Shown piece by piece: positions 1-6,136 of a stretch of DNA of 6,136 bases (positions are counted from its first letter, which is position 1; every line of letters starts with the position of its first letter). This DNA comes from an uncultured Actinomycetes bacterium (GTDB lineage: Bacteria; Actinomycetota; Actinomycetes; Nanopelagicales; Nanopelagicaceae): NCBI GenBank assembly GCA_903865885.1, contig CAIPLJ010000041.1:1-6136 (forward strand), written 5' to 3'. The translations under genes were made by a program, and so were the position numbers. The notes under the pieces were generated by a model. That model made no database searches and was not told the DNA's origin. It saw only the letters and a list, made by a program, of their open reading frames with translations.

Positions 1-221
1 GTTTCAAGAGTAGAAATTGCCGCAGTAAGGCGCGGACATGTTGCGTAATAGAAAGTTGGAAACGGTTCGCCATTAGATAGGCGTGGTGGGGTTTCAACTA
101 CAGCGGGTTTTCCGCATGGACAACGATATGAAATTGCATGAACATCGCGAGGTGTGCGACCTAATTGGCTTTCGATGACACGAAGGTCATCTTCCGTCGC
201 CTTGCGACTTTCAAGTGTCAT
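1..221 (-). CDS. DUF501 family protein, N-terminal 73 codons (runs off the left edge)
   Basis: This is the start of a DUF501 protein; the 3' part lies outside the window. Translation from the ATG at 219-221 begins MTLESRKATEDDLRVIESQL and later contains the family hallmarks RCPCG (residues 33-37), VVETPPRLSNGEPFPT (41-56) and YYATCPRLTAA (58-68). DUF501 genes in Actinobacteria sit after the eno-ftsB pair and commonly before a ppx-type phosphatase (Rv1025 in M. tuberculosis lies between Rv1024 and ppx2), exactly this position. The start codon overlaps the TGA of the upstream ftsB gene as ATGA (218-221), which implies translational coupling; only a weak GGAAA purine stretch precedes it. Cys34, Cys36 and Cys62 could form part of a metal site, but that is inference. 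The biochemical function of the family is unknown to me. Family identification is firm; completeness cannot be judged. Confidence 0.9.
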   Translation of the reverse strand, partial: MTLESRKATEDDLRVIESQLGRTPRDVHAISYRCPCGKPAVVETPPRLSNGEPFPTFYYATCPRLTAAISTLE

Positions 222-664
222 GCTTTTCCAGCTTCTGTGATCGATGCAATCATGCGCGTGTACCAAGGTTGGCCTTCAGGAAGATTGGAAACTACATCAG
301 TCTGTGTCGTTGCATCTGTAGCTGTGCCATCGGTTCCAGTGACTATGTATTGGCGCTCTCCTGGCATTACAAAATGCAGACGTTCGCGGGCTTGTGACTT
401 GATGTAATTAGGATCTTGCCAGAGTGTAAGTTCTTTACGAGCTGCATCGAGAGCTGCATGATCACTCTTGAGCTGTGATTGAAGCGCACTGATCTGTGCA
501 CGTTGCACAAAATAATTCTTTATTGGTGGGGCTAAGAAGAGGGCCAACATAAAGAAGATTGCAGCGAGAGCGAATGTTCGGCCAGACCCCTTGTGGCGAT
601 TGAAGTTGAGATTACGCGAGCGGTAACTCTTCTTCCGTCTTCCACTAGTAGGTCTTAGCGCCAT
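218..664 (-). CDS. ftsB: FtsB/DivIC-like septum formation initiator
   Basis: A 148-residue bitopic membrane protein of the FtsB/DivIC family, which in other bacteria works with FtsL and FtsQ/DivIB to activate septal peptidoglycan synthesis. In order: a strongly basic cytoplasmic N-terminus (residues 1-29, many Arg and Lys), one membrane segment at about 30-45, a periplasmic-side coiled coil at about 52-82, then the family signature WQDPNYIKSQARERLHFVMP (82-101). A short Thr/Asp-rich linker follows, and a C-terminal QPWYTRMIASI block that resembles the PWY motif of actinobacterial members. The ATG at 662-664 lies 6 bases after the eno stop; the likely Shine-Dalgarno AAGGG is made by the last eno codons, about 10 bases away. 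Its stop overlaps the DUF501 start. It is therefore probably co-transcribed with eno. Naming it ftsB rather than divIC is convention; the family call is secure. Confidence 0.93.
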   Translation of the reverse strand: MALRPTSGRRKKSYRSRNLNFNRHKGSGRTFALAAIFFMLALFLAPPIKNYFVQRAQISALQSQLKSDHAALDAARKELTLWQDPNYIKSQARERLHFVMPGERQYIVTGTDGTATDATTQTDVVSNLPEGQPWYTRMIASITEAGKA

Positions 665-670
665 GGTGAA

Positions 671-1951
671 TTAGCCCTTAAAGCGAGGGAATGCCTGGCG
701 ACCTGCATAGACAGCGCCGTCAGAGAGTTCTTCTTCGATGCGAAGAAGCTGGTTGTACTTTGCTACGCGCTCTGTACGAGATGGTGCACCTGTCTTAATC
801 TGACCGCAATTTGTTGCAACAGCCAAGTCAGCGATTGTGGTGTCTTCTGTTTCACCCGAACGGTGCGACATCATGCTGCGATAGTTAGCGCGGTGCGCAA
901 GATCTACTGCATCAAGAGTCTCAGTCAAAGTACCGATCTGGTTTACCTTTACGAGAAGTGCGTTTGCTGTATTTGTTTCAATTCCCTTTGCAAGACGCAC
1001 TGGGTTTGTGACAAATAGGTCATCTCCAACAATCTGAATCTTTGAACCAAGAGAAGAAGTCATTGATTTCCAGCCCGCCCAATCTTCTTCATTGAGTGGA
1101 TCTTCGATAGAGACGATTGGGTAGGAACTTACGAGCTCTGCGTAGTAAGCAATCATTTCATCGGATGTACGAAGGGAACCTTCGAACTTGTACTTACCGT
1201 TCTCATGAAATTCAGTTGCAGCAACATCCATTGCAAGTCCAATATCTTTTCCAGGCTTAAAGCCTGCAGCTGTTATCGCCTCCAGAATCAGATCAAGTGC
1301 TGCGCGGTTGCTCTCGAGATTTGGAGCAAATCCACCTTCATCGCCAACAGAGGTAGCAAGTCCGCGCTTCTTGAGAACTGCCTTGAGTGCGTGGTAAATC
1401 TCTGCTCCCCAGCGAAGAGATTCGCGGAATGTCTCTGCACCAATTGGAGCGATCATAAATTCTTGAATATCTACATTCGTATCAGCATGTGCGCCACCAT
1501 TGAGAATGTTCATCATCGGAACTGGAAGTACATGTGCGTTAGGTCCACCAACATAACGGAAAAGTGAGAGATCTGAAGAGTCAGCTGATGCCTTTGCAAC
1601 TGCAAGTGAGACACCAAGAATTGAGTTAGCACCGAGGCGAGACTTATTAGGTGTGCCATCGAGTTCGATCATCTCTGAATCAATCAGGCGTTGATCTTGT
1701 GAGTCATAGCCTTCGATAGCTGGCGCAATCTCATCGTTAACAAATGCAACTGCCTTCTGAACGCCTTTACCAAGGTAGCGAGCCTTATCTCCATCACGGA
1801 GTTCAGCGGCTTCGAATGCACCAGTAGATGCACCGCTTGGAACTGCGGCGCGTGCCTGTGTTCCATCTTCGAGCTGTACTTCAACTTCTACAGTTGGGTT
1901 TCCGCGCGAATCAAGAATTTCACGAGCATAGATTGCGTCGATAATTGCCAT
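671..1951 (-). CDS. eno: Enolase (phosphopyruvate hydratase)
   Basis: Cytoplasmic glycolytic enzyme converting 2-phosphoglycerate to phosphoenolpyruvate with Mg2+. At 426 residues it is full length for bacterial enolase. All key residues are present: the mobile loop SGASTG with Ser42, His155 in GGAHADT, Glu164, the acid Glu205 in GDEGGFAPN, the metal ligands Asp242 (LAMDVAATEF), Glu283 (SIEDPL) and Asp310 (GDDLF), the base Lys335 in LLVKVNQIGTLTET, His363-Arg364-Ser365 in SHRSGETEDT, and Lys386 in GQIKTGAP. Functions are assigned by analogy with the E. coli and yeast enzymes. The ATG at 1949-1951 is supported by the family N-terminus (IYAREILDSRGNPTVEVEV) and by an AGGAG 7 bases upstream. The 78-base spacer before it is the longest in the window, so eno may have its own promoter as well as read-through from mazG. 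No damage seen. Confidence 0.99.
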   Translation of the reverse strand: MAIIDAIYAREILDSRGNPTVEVEVQLEDGTQARAAVPSGASTGAFEAAELRDGDKARYLGKGVQKAVAFVNDEIAPAIEGYDSQDQRLIDSEMIELDGTPNKSRLGANSILGVSLAVAKASADSSDLSLFRYVGGPNAHVLPVPMMNILNGGAHADTNVDIQEFMIAPIGAETFRESLRWGAEIYHALKAVLKKRGLATSVGDEGGFAPNLESNRAALDLILEAITAAGFKPGKDIGLAMDVAATEFHENGKYKFEGSLRTSDEMIAYYAELVSSYPIVSIEDPLNEEDWAGWKSMTSSLGSKIQIVGDDLFVTNPVRLAKGIETNTANALLVKVNQIGTLTETLDAVDLAHRANYRSMMSHRSGETEDTTIADLAVATNCGQIKTGAPSRTERVAKYNQLLRIEEELSDGAVYAGRQAFPRFKG

Positions 1952-1958
1952 GAGGTGT

Positions 1959-1963
1959 CTCCT
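1959..1963 (-). promoter_or_regulatory. Shine-Dalgarno site of eno
   Basis: The minus strand reads AGGAG here, 7 bases before the eno ATG. It is the strongest ribosome binding site in the window and fits an abundant glycolytic enzyme. The bases between it and the ATG are complementary to a stretch at the mazG stop codon (see findings). Confidence 0.8.
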
Positions 1964-2014
1964 AGAAAGTTGAGAATGTGAACATCAGCGCTCAGCTCTG
2001 AACGGCAGGTGCTA

Positions 2015-2020
2015 AGTCTA
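2015..2020 (-). promoter_or_regulatory. Possible -10 element of an eno promoter
   Basis: The minus strand reads TAGACT, which fits the TANNNT pattern of actinobacterial housekeeping -10 boxes and lies about 63 bases upstream of the eno ATG. No TTGACA-like -35 box is visible at 16-19 bases upstream, where the sequence is the end of mazG. The call rests on the short motif and on this being the only spacer long enough for a promoter, so it is weak. Confidence 0.25.
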
Positions 2021-2029
2021 CCGCGACAC

Positions 2030-2674
2030 CTAACCTTGCTTTTCTGCCGCCTGAATCTGACGAATCATCTCGCGAGCCTGTGCCCGTAAGGCGTTTTCAG
2101 GGTCGATTCCATTTTCATATGCCCATGCAATTACTGATGCAAGTGTTTGTCCAACACTCTTCTCGGTGGCTTTCTCCGATGAATATGTAGGTACATCAAG
2201 ATCGACCTTGTACTTCTCGGCGCGATACACAATCTTTGCCACAAGTGGCAGGGCAGGCTGCGACATTGCAATTCCATCAATTGCCGATGTGCGCCCCTTT
2301 TCTCGGGCTTTTATCGCTTCCCAATTCTCAATTATTTCATCTGTGCCGCTGACTTCAAGATTTTCAAATACATGAGGGTGGCGGCTAATCAGCTTGTCAG
2401 CAATAGCGCGGGCAACATCTTCGATTGAGAATGGATCGGTTGGATGATCTTGCGCAATTCGCGAATGGAAATAGACCTGCAGTAATACATCACCGAGTTC
2501 TTCGCGCATGCCTGCGCGGTCATCTGTCTCAATGGCATCGATGAATTCATACGATTCTTCGAGAAGATACTTAATCAGCGATTTGTGAGTTTGTTCTGCA
2601 TCCCATGCACATCCACCGGGAGAGCGCAGGCGATCCATAACCTCAACGAGGCGTTGAAGTTCGGATTGAGCCAT
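2030..2674 (-). CDS. mazG: MazG nucleoside triphosphate pyrophosphohydrolase
   Basis: Hydrolyses NTPs or dNTPs to monophosphate and pyrophosphate and so cleans the nucleotide pool. The first half is a textbook MazG domain: RLRSPGGCAWDAEQTHKSL (15-33), the metal-binding EExxE as Glu39, Glu40 and Glu43 in LLEESYEF, the second acidic motif Glu59 and Asp62 in REELGDVLLQV, then KLISRHPHVF (94-103) and ENWEAIKAREKGR (116-128). The protein has 214 residues against 263 in E. coli. The second half (about 140-214) keeps VAKIVYRAEKYKVD but has no second EExxE/ExxD set, so it probably has one active domain; shortened C-terminal halves are common in actinobacterial MazG. The start at 2672-2674 has AAGGA (2680-2684) 5 bases upstream. 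It begins 13 bases after the lipoprotein gene, so it is probably in one transcript with mfd. It ends in TAG. Confidence 0.95.
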   Translation of the reverse strand: MAQSELQRLVEVMDRLRSPGGCAWDAEQTHKSLIKYLLEESYEFIDAIETDDRAGMREELGDVLLQVYFHSRIAQDHPTDPFSIEDVARAIADKLISRHPHVFENLEVSGTDEIIENWEAIKAREKGRTSAIDGIAMSQPALPLVAKIVYRAEKYKVDLDVPTYSSEKATEKSVGQTLASVIAWAYENGIDPENALRAQAREMIRQIQAAEKQG

Positions 2675-2679
2675 TGCGA

Positions 2680-2684
2680 TCCTT
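2680..2684 (-). promoter_or_regulatory. Shine-Dalgarno site of mazG
   Basis: AAGGA on the minus strand, 5 bases before the mazG ATG, in the 13-base gap after the lipoprotein stop. It supports the chosen start at 2672-2674. Confidence 0.6.
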
Positions 2685-2687
2685 GGA

Positions 2688-3293
2688 TTACTTGCCGGCA
2701 GGAACTACAGCAGAACCAGCAGAATCAGTTGCAACTATTTCGCCCGTTGTTGGGTCCCATGTTCCATAACGTGGATTAATCGTAATTTTATCTTGCTTAG
2801 CTTTCGCTGTTACCAATTGAGTGATACGCGCAGATACTTCGGCATCAGCAATACCTGATGCCTTAAGCGCTGCCTGCAACTTATTAGAGACGATGATTGC
2901 GCGAACATAGCGATCAAAGTTCGATGATGCGATTTCTGCAGAAACTAGATTTTTCGCAAGCGCTGTTGCGCCACCGCTTTGTGTAATCAAATCTGATTTA
3001 GCTTTTGCAATTTCAGTCGATGAGACTGTGATCTTAAGTTCTTTTGCGATCTCATCAAAGAGAGTTGTGATAATTGTGAAGCGAAGTTGGCTGCGATTGA
3101 GCGCTGCACCAGTTTGAATCTGCATTCCGGTTGTATCGACCTTGGCGCGCTCTGCAAGAACTTCATCAACAGTGGCTTGTGCAGCGGCTTGCGAAATAGT
3201 GATGCTGCCAATTGTGGCGGCGGTATCTACTTGTCCGCACGCTGACAGTGCAAAAAGGGAAATTACTCCAAGGAGTGCAAGGATCTTCTTCAC
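2688..3293 (-). CDS. SurA N-terminal domain lipoprotein (no PPIase domain)
   Basis: A 201-residue secreted lipoprotein. The N-terminus has two lysines, a hydrophobic core and the lipobox LSAC, so Cys19 would be lipidated and the mature protein anchored to the outer face of the membrane. The rest is helical and Ala-rich. It has a SurA-N-like pattern of a short ATIGSITIS strand segment (26-34), then RSQLRFTIITTLFDEIAKEL (67-86), followed by a helix-rich region. No parvulin (PPIase) domain follows. The C-terminal motif NPRYGTWD (173-180) recurs in actinobacterial members of this family as I recall them. A chaperone-like role in folding of exported proteins is inference. The GTG start (3291-3293) overlaps the mfd TGA as GTGA; there is no strong Shine-Dalgarno, so translation is probably coupled to mfd. 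The start is supported by the signal peptide. I do not assign a gene symbol. Confidence 0.82.
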   Translation of the reverse strand: MKKILALLGVISLFALSACGQVDTAATIGSITISQAAAQATVDEVLAERAKVDTTGMQIQTGAALNRSQLRFTIITTLFDEIAKELKITVSSTEIAKAKSDLITQSGGATALAKNLVSAEIASSNFDRYVRAIIVSNKLQAALKASGIADAEVSARITQLVTAKAKQDKITINPRYGTWDPTTGEIVATDSAGSAVVPAGK

Positions 3294-5755
3294 GACGTGC
3301 CCGCTTTCGTTAATTCATCGAGGGACTTCGCCGCCCACTCCAGGAGAGAAGTATCCCCCAGAACTGCTGAGCCTTGTGCCGTAGGAGTCCATGCTGCCGC
3401 ACGGGGAATTGCAATCATCACAGTATTTGTGGCGCTCTTGTAGAGAGAGCCAGGAAAAAGTCGATTGAGTCGAAGTTGTTTCGATTCAGGTAAGACCAAG
3501 GGAGAAATTCTCAAGAATTTTCCAGCCGCTACAACTTCTCGAACGCCCAATGATTTTGCATGGGCACGAAGTTGAGCAACCTGCAGAAGAGATTGTGCCT
3601 CAGGTGGAAGTTCGCCGAATCTATCAACAAGCTCTTCACGAATAGATTCAACATCTTCGCTATGACGTACATCAGCAAGTCTGCGATAGAGGTCAAGACG
3701 CAAACGTTCGCCAGGAACATATTCTTCTGCAAGATGAGCGTTTACGGGTAGTTCTACTTTGCATTCATGGTTCTTCTCTTCAGTCTCAATAATTCCCGTC
3801 TTGTAATCGTTGACGGCCTCACCGACCATGCGCATATAGAGATCAAATCCCACATCGGCAATATGTCCAGACTGCTCGCCTCCTAGTAAATTTCCTGCTC
3901 CACGAATTTCAAGATCTTTCAGTGCAACGCGCATTCCTGAACCTAAATCTGTATTGGTTGCAATTGTCTTTAAGCGATCGAGCGCAATTTCAGTAAGTGG
4001 TTGATCTTGCGGGTAGAGGAAATATGCATAGGCACGTTCGCGACCGCGACCGACGCGACCGCGCAACTGATGAAGTTGAGATAGCCCGAAGTTTTCAGCA
4101 CGTTCAACAATGAGAGTATTTGCATTGGCGATATCAAGTCCGCTTTCGACAATCGTTGTGCAGACAAGAAGATCGAAGTCACGATTCCAAAATGCCAGAA
4201 TGACATCTTCTAATTGCCCCTCAGACATCTGCCCATGAGCAATACGTATACGTGCCTCGGGTACCAACTCTTGAAGTTTGGAGGCTGCGCGGTCAATCGA
4301 TTCAACGCGATTATGGATATAGAAGATCTGACCATCACGCAAAAGTTCGCGGTGGATGGCTGCCTTAATCTGAGCATCTTCAGCTGGGCCCACATAGGTA
4401 AGGATGGGATGGCGTTCCTCTGGTGGAGTTGTAATCGTCGACATCTCGCGGATGCCAGTGACAGCCATTTCTAGCGTGCGAGGAATTGGAGTTGCAGACA
4501 TCGCTAATACATCGACAGTAGTGCGCATCTTCTTGAGCGATTCTTTCTGCTCAACACCAAATCGCTGTTCTTCATCAACAATAACAAGGCCTAAATCCTT
4601 AAATTGCACATCCTGTGACAGCAGACGGTGCGTGCCGACCACTACATCGACAGATCCTGCTGCAAGTTCGGCGAGAATCTCTTTGCTCTCTTTCGCAGTA
4701 TTAAAACGAGATAGCCCTGCAACCTTGATAGGGAAACCTGAATAGCGTTCGGCAAATGTCTTTGAGTGTTGCTGCACAAGCAAAGTTGTTGGAACAAGCA
4801 CTGCAACTTGTTTGCCATCCTGCACTGCCTTAAATGCCGCGCGAATTGCAATCTCAGTCTTTCCGTAGCCAACGTCGCCGCAAATAATGCGATCCATTGG
4901 ATAAGGGCGTTCCATATCGCGTTTGACATCTTCGATGGTTGATAGTTGGTCGGGAGTTTCAATATAGGAGAAAGCATCCTCTAACTCGCGCTGCCAAGGA
5001 GTATCTGCAGAGAATGCAAAGCCTGGTGCGCTCGTGCGCGCTGCATAGAGTCGAATGAGTTCGCCAGCAATCTGACGTACTGCTTTACGAGCACGGCCCT
5101 TAGCTTTCTGCCATTCACCGCTGCCGATGCGATGCACTGTGGGAGTTTCGCCACCGACATATTTACTTACTTGTTCCAACGTATCTGTCGGGACAAAGAT
5201 GCGATCACTGGGTTGGCCGCGCTTAGCTGGCGCATATTCAATAACTAAGTATTCGCGAGTTACTCCCCCAACTGTGCGCTGAATTAATTCAACATACCGG
5301 CCAATTCCATGTTGCTCATGCACAACAAAATCACCTGTGCGAAGTTCAAGTGGATCAATGGCCTGCTTACGCTTTGTTGGCATGCGTGCACCATCTTTAG
5401 TGCTGGTCTTACTGCCAGATAAATCGCGTTCTGTGACGAAGAGAATCTCTGCATGATCGCTCTTAAAGCCATACCCGAGTGAAGATTGAGTAACGTGGAT
5501 TGAACCCTTTGTTGGGTGCGCACTTAAGGTTTCAACCATCTGCACAGGTAAATCTGCATCACGGAAGATTCCTGCATATCGCTCGGCCATTCCGTGACCA
5601 GTCGTTGAAAAAATGACTGCATGGTGTGCCTCTAAGCCAGTACGCAATAGTTCGCAGAGCGCTTCAACATTTCCGCGCATGGGATCAATAGCTGAAATAT
5701 CAAGGAAGTGAGCATCAGTATCAAGATCGCTACCGAAGGTATTGAGTGATCGCAC
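3290..5755 (-). CDS. mfd: Transcription-repair coupling factor Mfd, C-terminal part (interrupted gene)
   Basis: Mfd binds stalled RNA polymerase, pushes it off the lesion by ATP-driven translocation and recruits UvrA. Numbered from the GTG at 5753-5755, this part holds the end of the region before the RNA polymerase-interacting domain, then that domain at about 139-200 (GDFVVHEQHGIGRYVELIQR), translocase lobe 1 with Walker A GDVGYGKTE (293-301), DEEQ (394-397) and SATPIPRT (420-427), and lobe 2 with VCTTIVESGLDIANANT (531-547) and QLHQLRGRVGRGRERAYAYF (560-579). The Mfd C-terminal domain (about 665-770) follows. All motifs are intact and the C-terminus looks complete. The GTG is only the first possible start after an in-frame TAA at 5876-5878. 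The frame stays open and family-like for 40 codons further upstream (LLEASWSNAAIGGAAP), and the GTG has no well-placed Shine-Dalgarno. The native gene therefore most likely continues through 6136. It overlaps the lipoprotein gene by 4 bases. Confidence 0.93.
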   Translation of the reverse strand: MRSLNTFGSDLDTDAHFLDISAIDPMRGNVEALCELLRTGLEAHHAVIFSTTGHGMAERYAGIFRDADLPVQMVETLSAHPTKGSIHVTQSSLGYGFKSDHAEILFVTERDLSGSKTSTKDGARMPTKRKQAIDPLELRTGDFVVHEQHGIGRYVELIQRTVGGVTREYLVIEYAPAKRGQPSDRIFVPTDTLEQVSKYVGGETPTVHRIGSGEWQKAKGRARKAVRQIAGELIRLYAARTSAPGFAFSADTPWQRELEDAFSYIETPDQLSTIEDVKRDMERPYPMDRIICGDVGYGKTEIAIRAAFKAVQDGKQVAVLVPTTLLVQQHSKTFAERYSGFPIKVAGLSRFNTAKESKEILAELAAGSVDVVVGTHRLLSQDVQFKDLGLVIVDEEQRFGVEQKESLKKMRTTVDVLAMSATPIPRTLEMAVTGIREMSTITTPPEERHPILTYVGPAEDAQIKAAIHRELLRDGQIFYIHNRVESIDRAASKLQELVPEARIRIAHGQMSEGQLEDVILAFWNRDFDLLVCTTIVESGLDIANANTLIVERAENFGLSQLHQLRGRVGRGRERAYAYFLYPQDQPLTEIALDRLKTIATNTDLGSGMRVALKDLEIRGAGNLLGGEQSGHIADVGFDLYMRMVGEAVNDYKTGIIETEEKNHECKVELPVNAHLAEEYVPGERLRLDLYRRLADVRHSEDVESIREELVDRFGELPPEAQSLLQVAQLRAHAKSLGVREVVAAGKFLRISPLVLPESKQLRLNRLFPGSLYKSATNTVMIAIPRAAAWTPTAQGSAVLGDTSLLEWAAKSLDELTKAGTS

Positions 5756-5875
5756 CTTCAGAGAAAGCTGTGAGATTTCCTCTTGTAATTGCTTCCAGTC
5801 AAGGTAGGTAATGTTTTCGACAGGAAGAGGAGCAGCTCCTCCAATTGCCGCATTCGACCATGACGCTTCGAGTAA

Positions 5876-5878
5876 TTA
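5876..5878 (-). other. mfd: In-frame TAA stop interrupting mfd
   Basis: The minus-strand frame reads AAT AGA TAA TTA CTC GAA GCG, that is N R stop L L E A. M. tuberculosis Mfd has GREFLEASW at the same place, so the two align without a gap and the stop replaces the glutamate codon. One base change explains it: GAA to TAA, i.e. C to A at plus-strand position 5878. The 40 codons between the stop and the next GTG (5756-5875) are still mfd-like and contain no ATG, GTG or TTG. No other stop or frameshift is seen in the visible gene. It may be a true nonsense mutation or a base error in the assembly; the sequence alone cannot decide. Confidence 0.9.
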
Positions 5879-6136
5879 TCTATTCGTTTCAATCAAATCG
5901 GCGGTACGAGAACGAATGCGTTCGTCATCGATAAAGATGACTTCAGTTCCTGTTGGCATCCGATCGAGAATTGTTTCAAAGTCATCGGTCAGTAGTGGGA
6001 TGAGTGATTCCATACCCTCAACGATTATTCCTTGTGCAATTTTATCGAGTATCTCAACGGCGCTTGGATAACGATCTTTCAGTGACTCTGCGCGGGTGCG
6101 AATTGCATCGGTCAGTAAAAGTTCACGACACGGCAA
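5876..6136 (-). CDS. mfd: Mfd, N-terminal segment ending at an in-frame stop (5' end outside the window)
   Basis: This is the same gene and the same reading frame as the C-terminal part. The 86 visible codons contain PCRELLLTDAIRTRAESL, VEGMESLIPLLTD (about 39-51), PTGTEVIFIDDERIRSRTAD and LIETNR. They correspond to the end of the UvrB-like module (D1b/D2 region) of actinobacterial Mfd. The first codon in the window, TTG at 6134-6136, is probably an internal leucine and not a start, because homologues have several hundred residues (about 250 in M. tuberculosis, by memory) before this point. The segment ends in TAA directly after ETNR, in the middle of a conserved block (homologues read GRE-F-LEASW). 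If the stop is real, the product would be an isolated UvrB-like module without the RNA polymerase-binding and motor domains. Confidence 0.88.
   Translation of the reverse strand: MPCRELLLTDAIRTRAESLKDRYPSAVEILDKIAQGIIVEGMESLIPLLTDDFETILDRMPTGTEVIFIDDERIRSRTADLIETNR

Noticed and set aside
165..407. Plus-strand open frame of 80 codons over the ftsB/DUF501 junction
   Set aside because: It lies opposite two well-identified coding regions that share an ATGA overlap and shows no conserved motif.
1205..1567. Plus-strand open frame of 120 codons opposite eno
   Set aside because: It is the antisense of strongly conserved enolase sequence; its Cys/Ser-rich translation resembles no known family and no ribosome binding site supports it.
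1986..2000. Imperfect inverted repeat CAGCGCTCAGCTCTG as a terminator between mazG and eno
   Set aside because: Only five pairs with one mismatch, a three-base loop, and no T-run after it on the minus strand.
4404..4745. Plus-strand open frame of 113 codons opposite the Mfd helicase region
   Set aside because: It is a shadow of the conserved motor domain codons on the other strand, with no recognisable domain.
5876..5878. Stop-codon readthrough or reassignment of TAA in mfd
   Set aside because: TAA followed by T is a strong termination context with no readthrough signal seen. TAA also ends eno and the lipoprotein gene at their expected family C-termini, so genome-wide reassignment does not fit.
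5756..5890. A frameshift as the cause of the split in mfd
   Set aside because: Frame and alignment are the same on both sides of the stop (R-x-x-LEASW spacing is kept), so a substitution and not an indel explains it.
5811..6071. Plus-strand open frame spanning the mfd stop site, considered as the real gene here
   Set aside because: The minus-strand frame clearly encodes Mfd on both sides; the plus-strand product is Ser/Ile-rich with no family resemblance.

Overview
The window is a tightly packed, one-direction gene cluster. Every real gene lies on the minus strand, so it reads from right to left. The gene content and order (mfd, SurA-N lipoprotein, mazG, eno, FtsB/DivIC, DUF501) are actinobacterial. 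The same backbone is found in Mycobacterium tuberculosis as mfd-mazG-lpqU-eno-Rv1024-Rv1025. Judged by eye, G+C is near half, well below the level usual for Actinobacteria. With the short spacers and gene overlaps this suggests a streamlined planktonic actinobacterium, such as the freshwater acI/Nanopelagicales type. That assignment is inference, not a demonstrated identification.

Right part (3290-6136): most of mfd, the transcription-repair coupling factor, with its 5' end cut off by the window edge. The reading frame is interrupted once by an in-frame TAA (5876-5878). It falls in the conserved region just before the LEASW motif, where homologues carry a glutamate. Both sides of the stop remain in the same frame and well conserved.

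Middle part (2030-3293): a small SurA-N-type lipoprotein whose GTG start overlaps the mfd stop, then mazG, a nucleoside triphosphate pyrophosphohydrolase, 13 bases further on.

Left part (1-1951): after the only real spacer of the window (1952-2029, a possible promoter and a clear Shine-Dalgarno for eno) come eno (enolase), an FtsB/DivIC-like divisome protein, and the first 73 codons of a DUF501 protein that runs off the left edge. Eno and ftsB are 6 bases apart, and ftsB and the DUF501 gene overlap by 4 bases.

Functionally the cluster mixes housekeeping jobs: transcription-coupled repair, nucleotide-pool cleaning, glycolysis and cell division. I see no mobile element, RNA gene, CRISPR array, long repeat or convincing terminator, and no gene on the plus strand. 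The one real anomaly is the stop codon in mfd.
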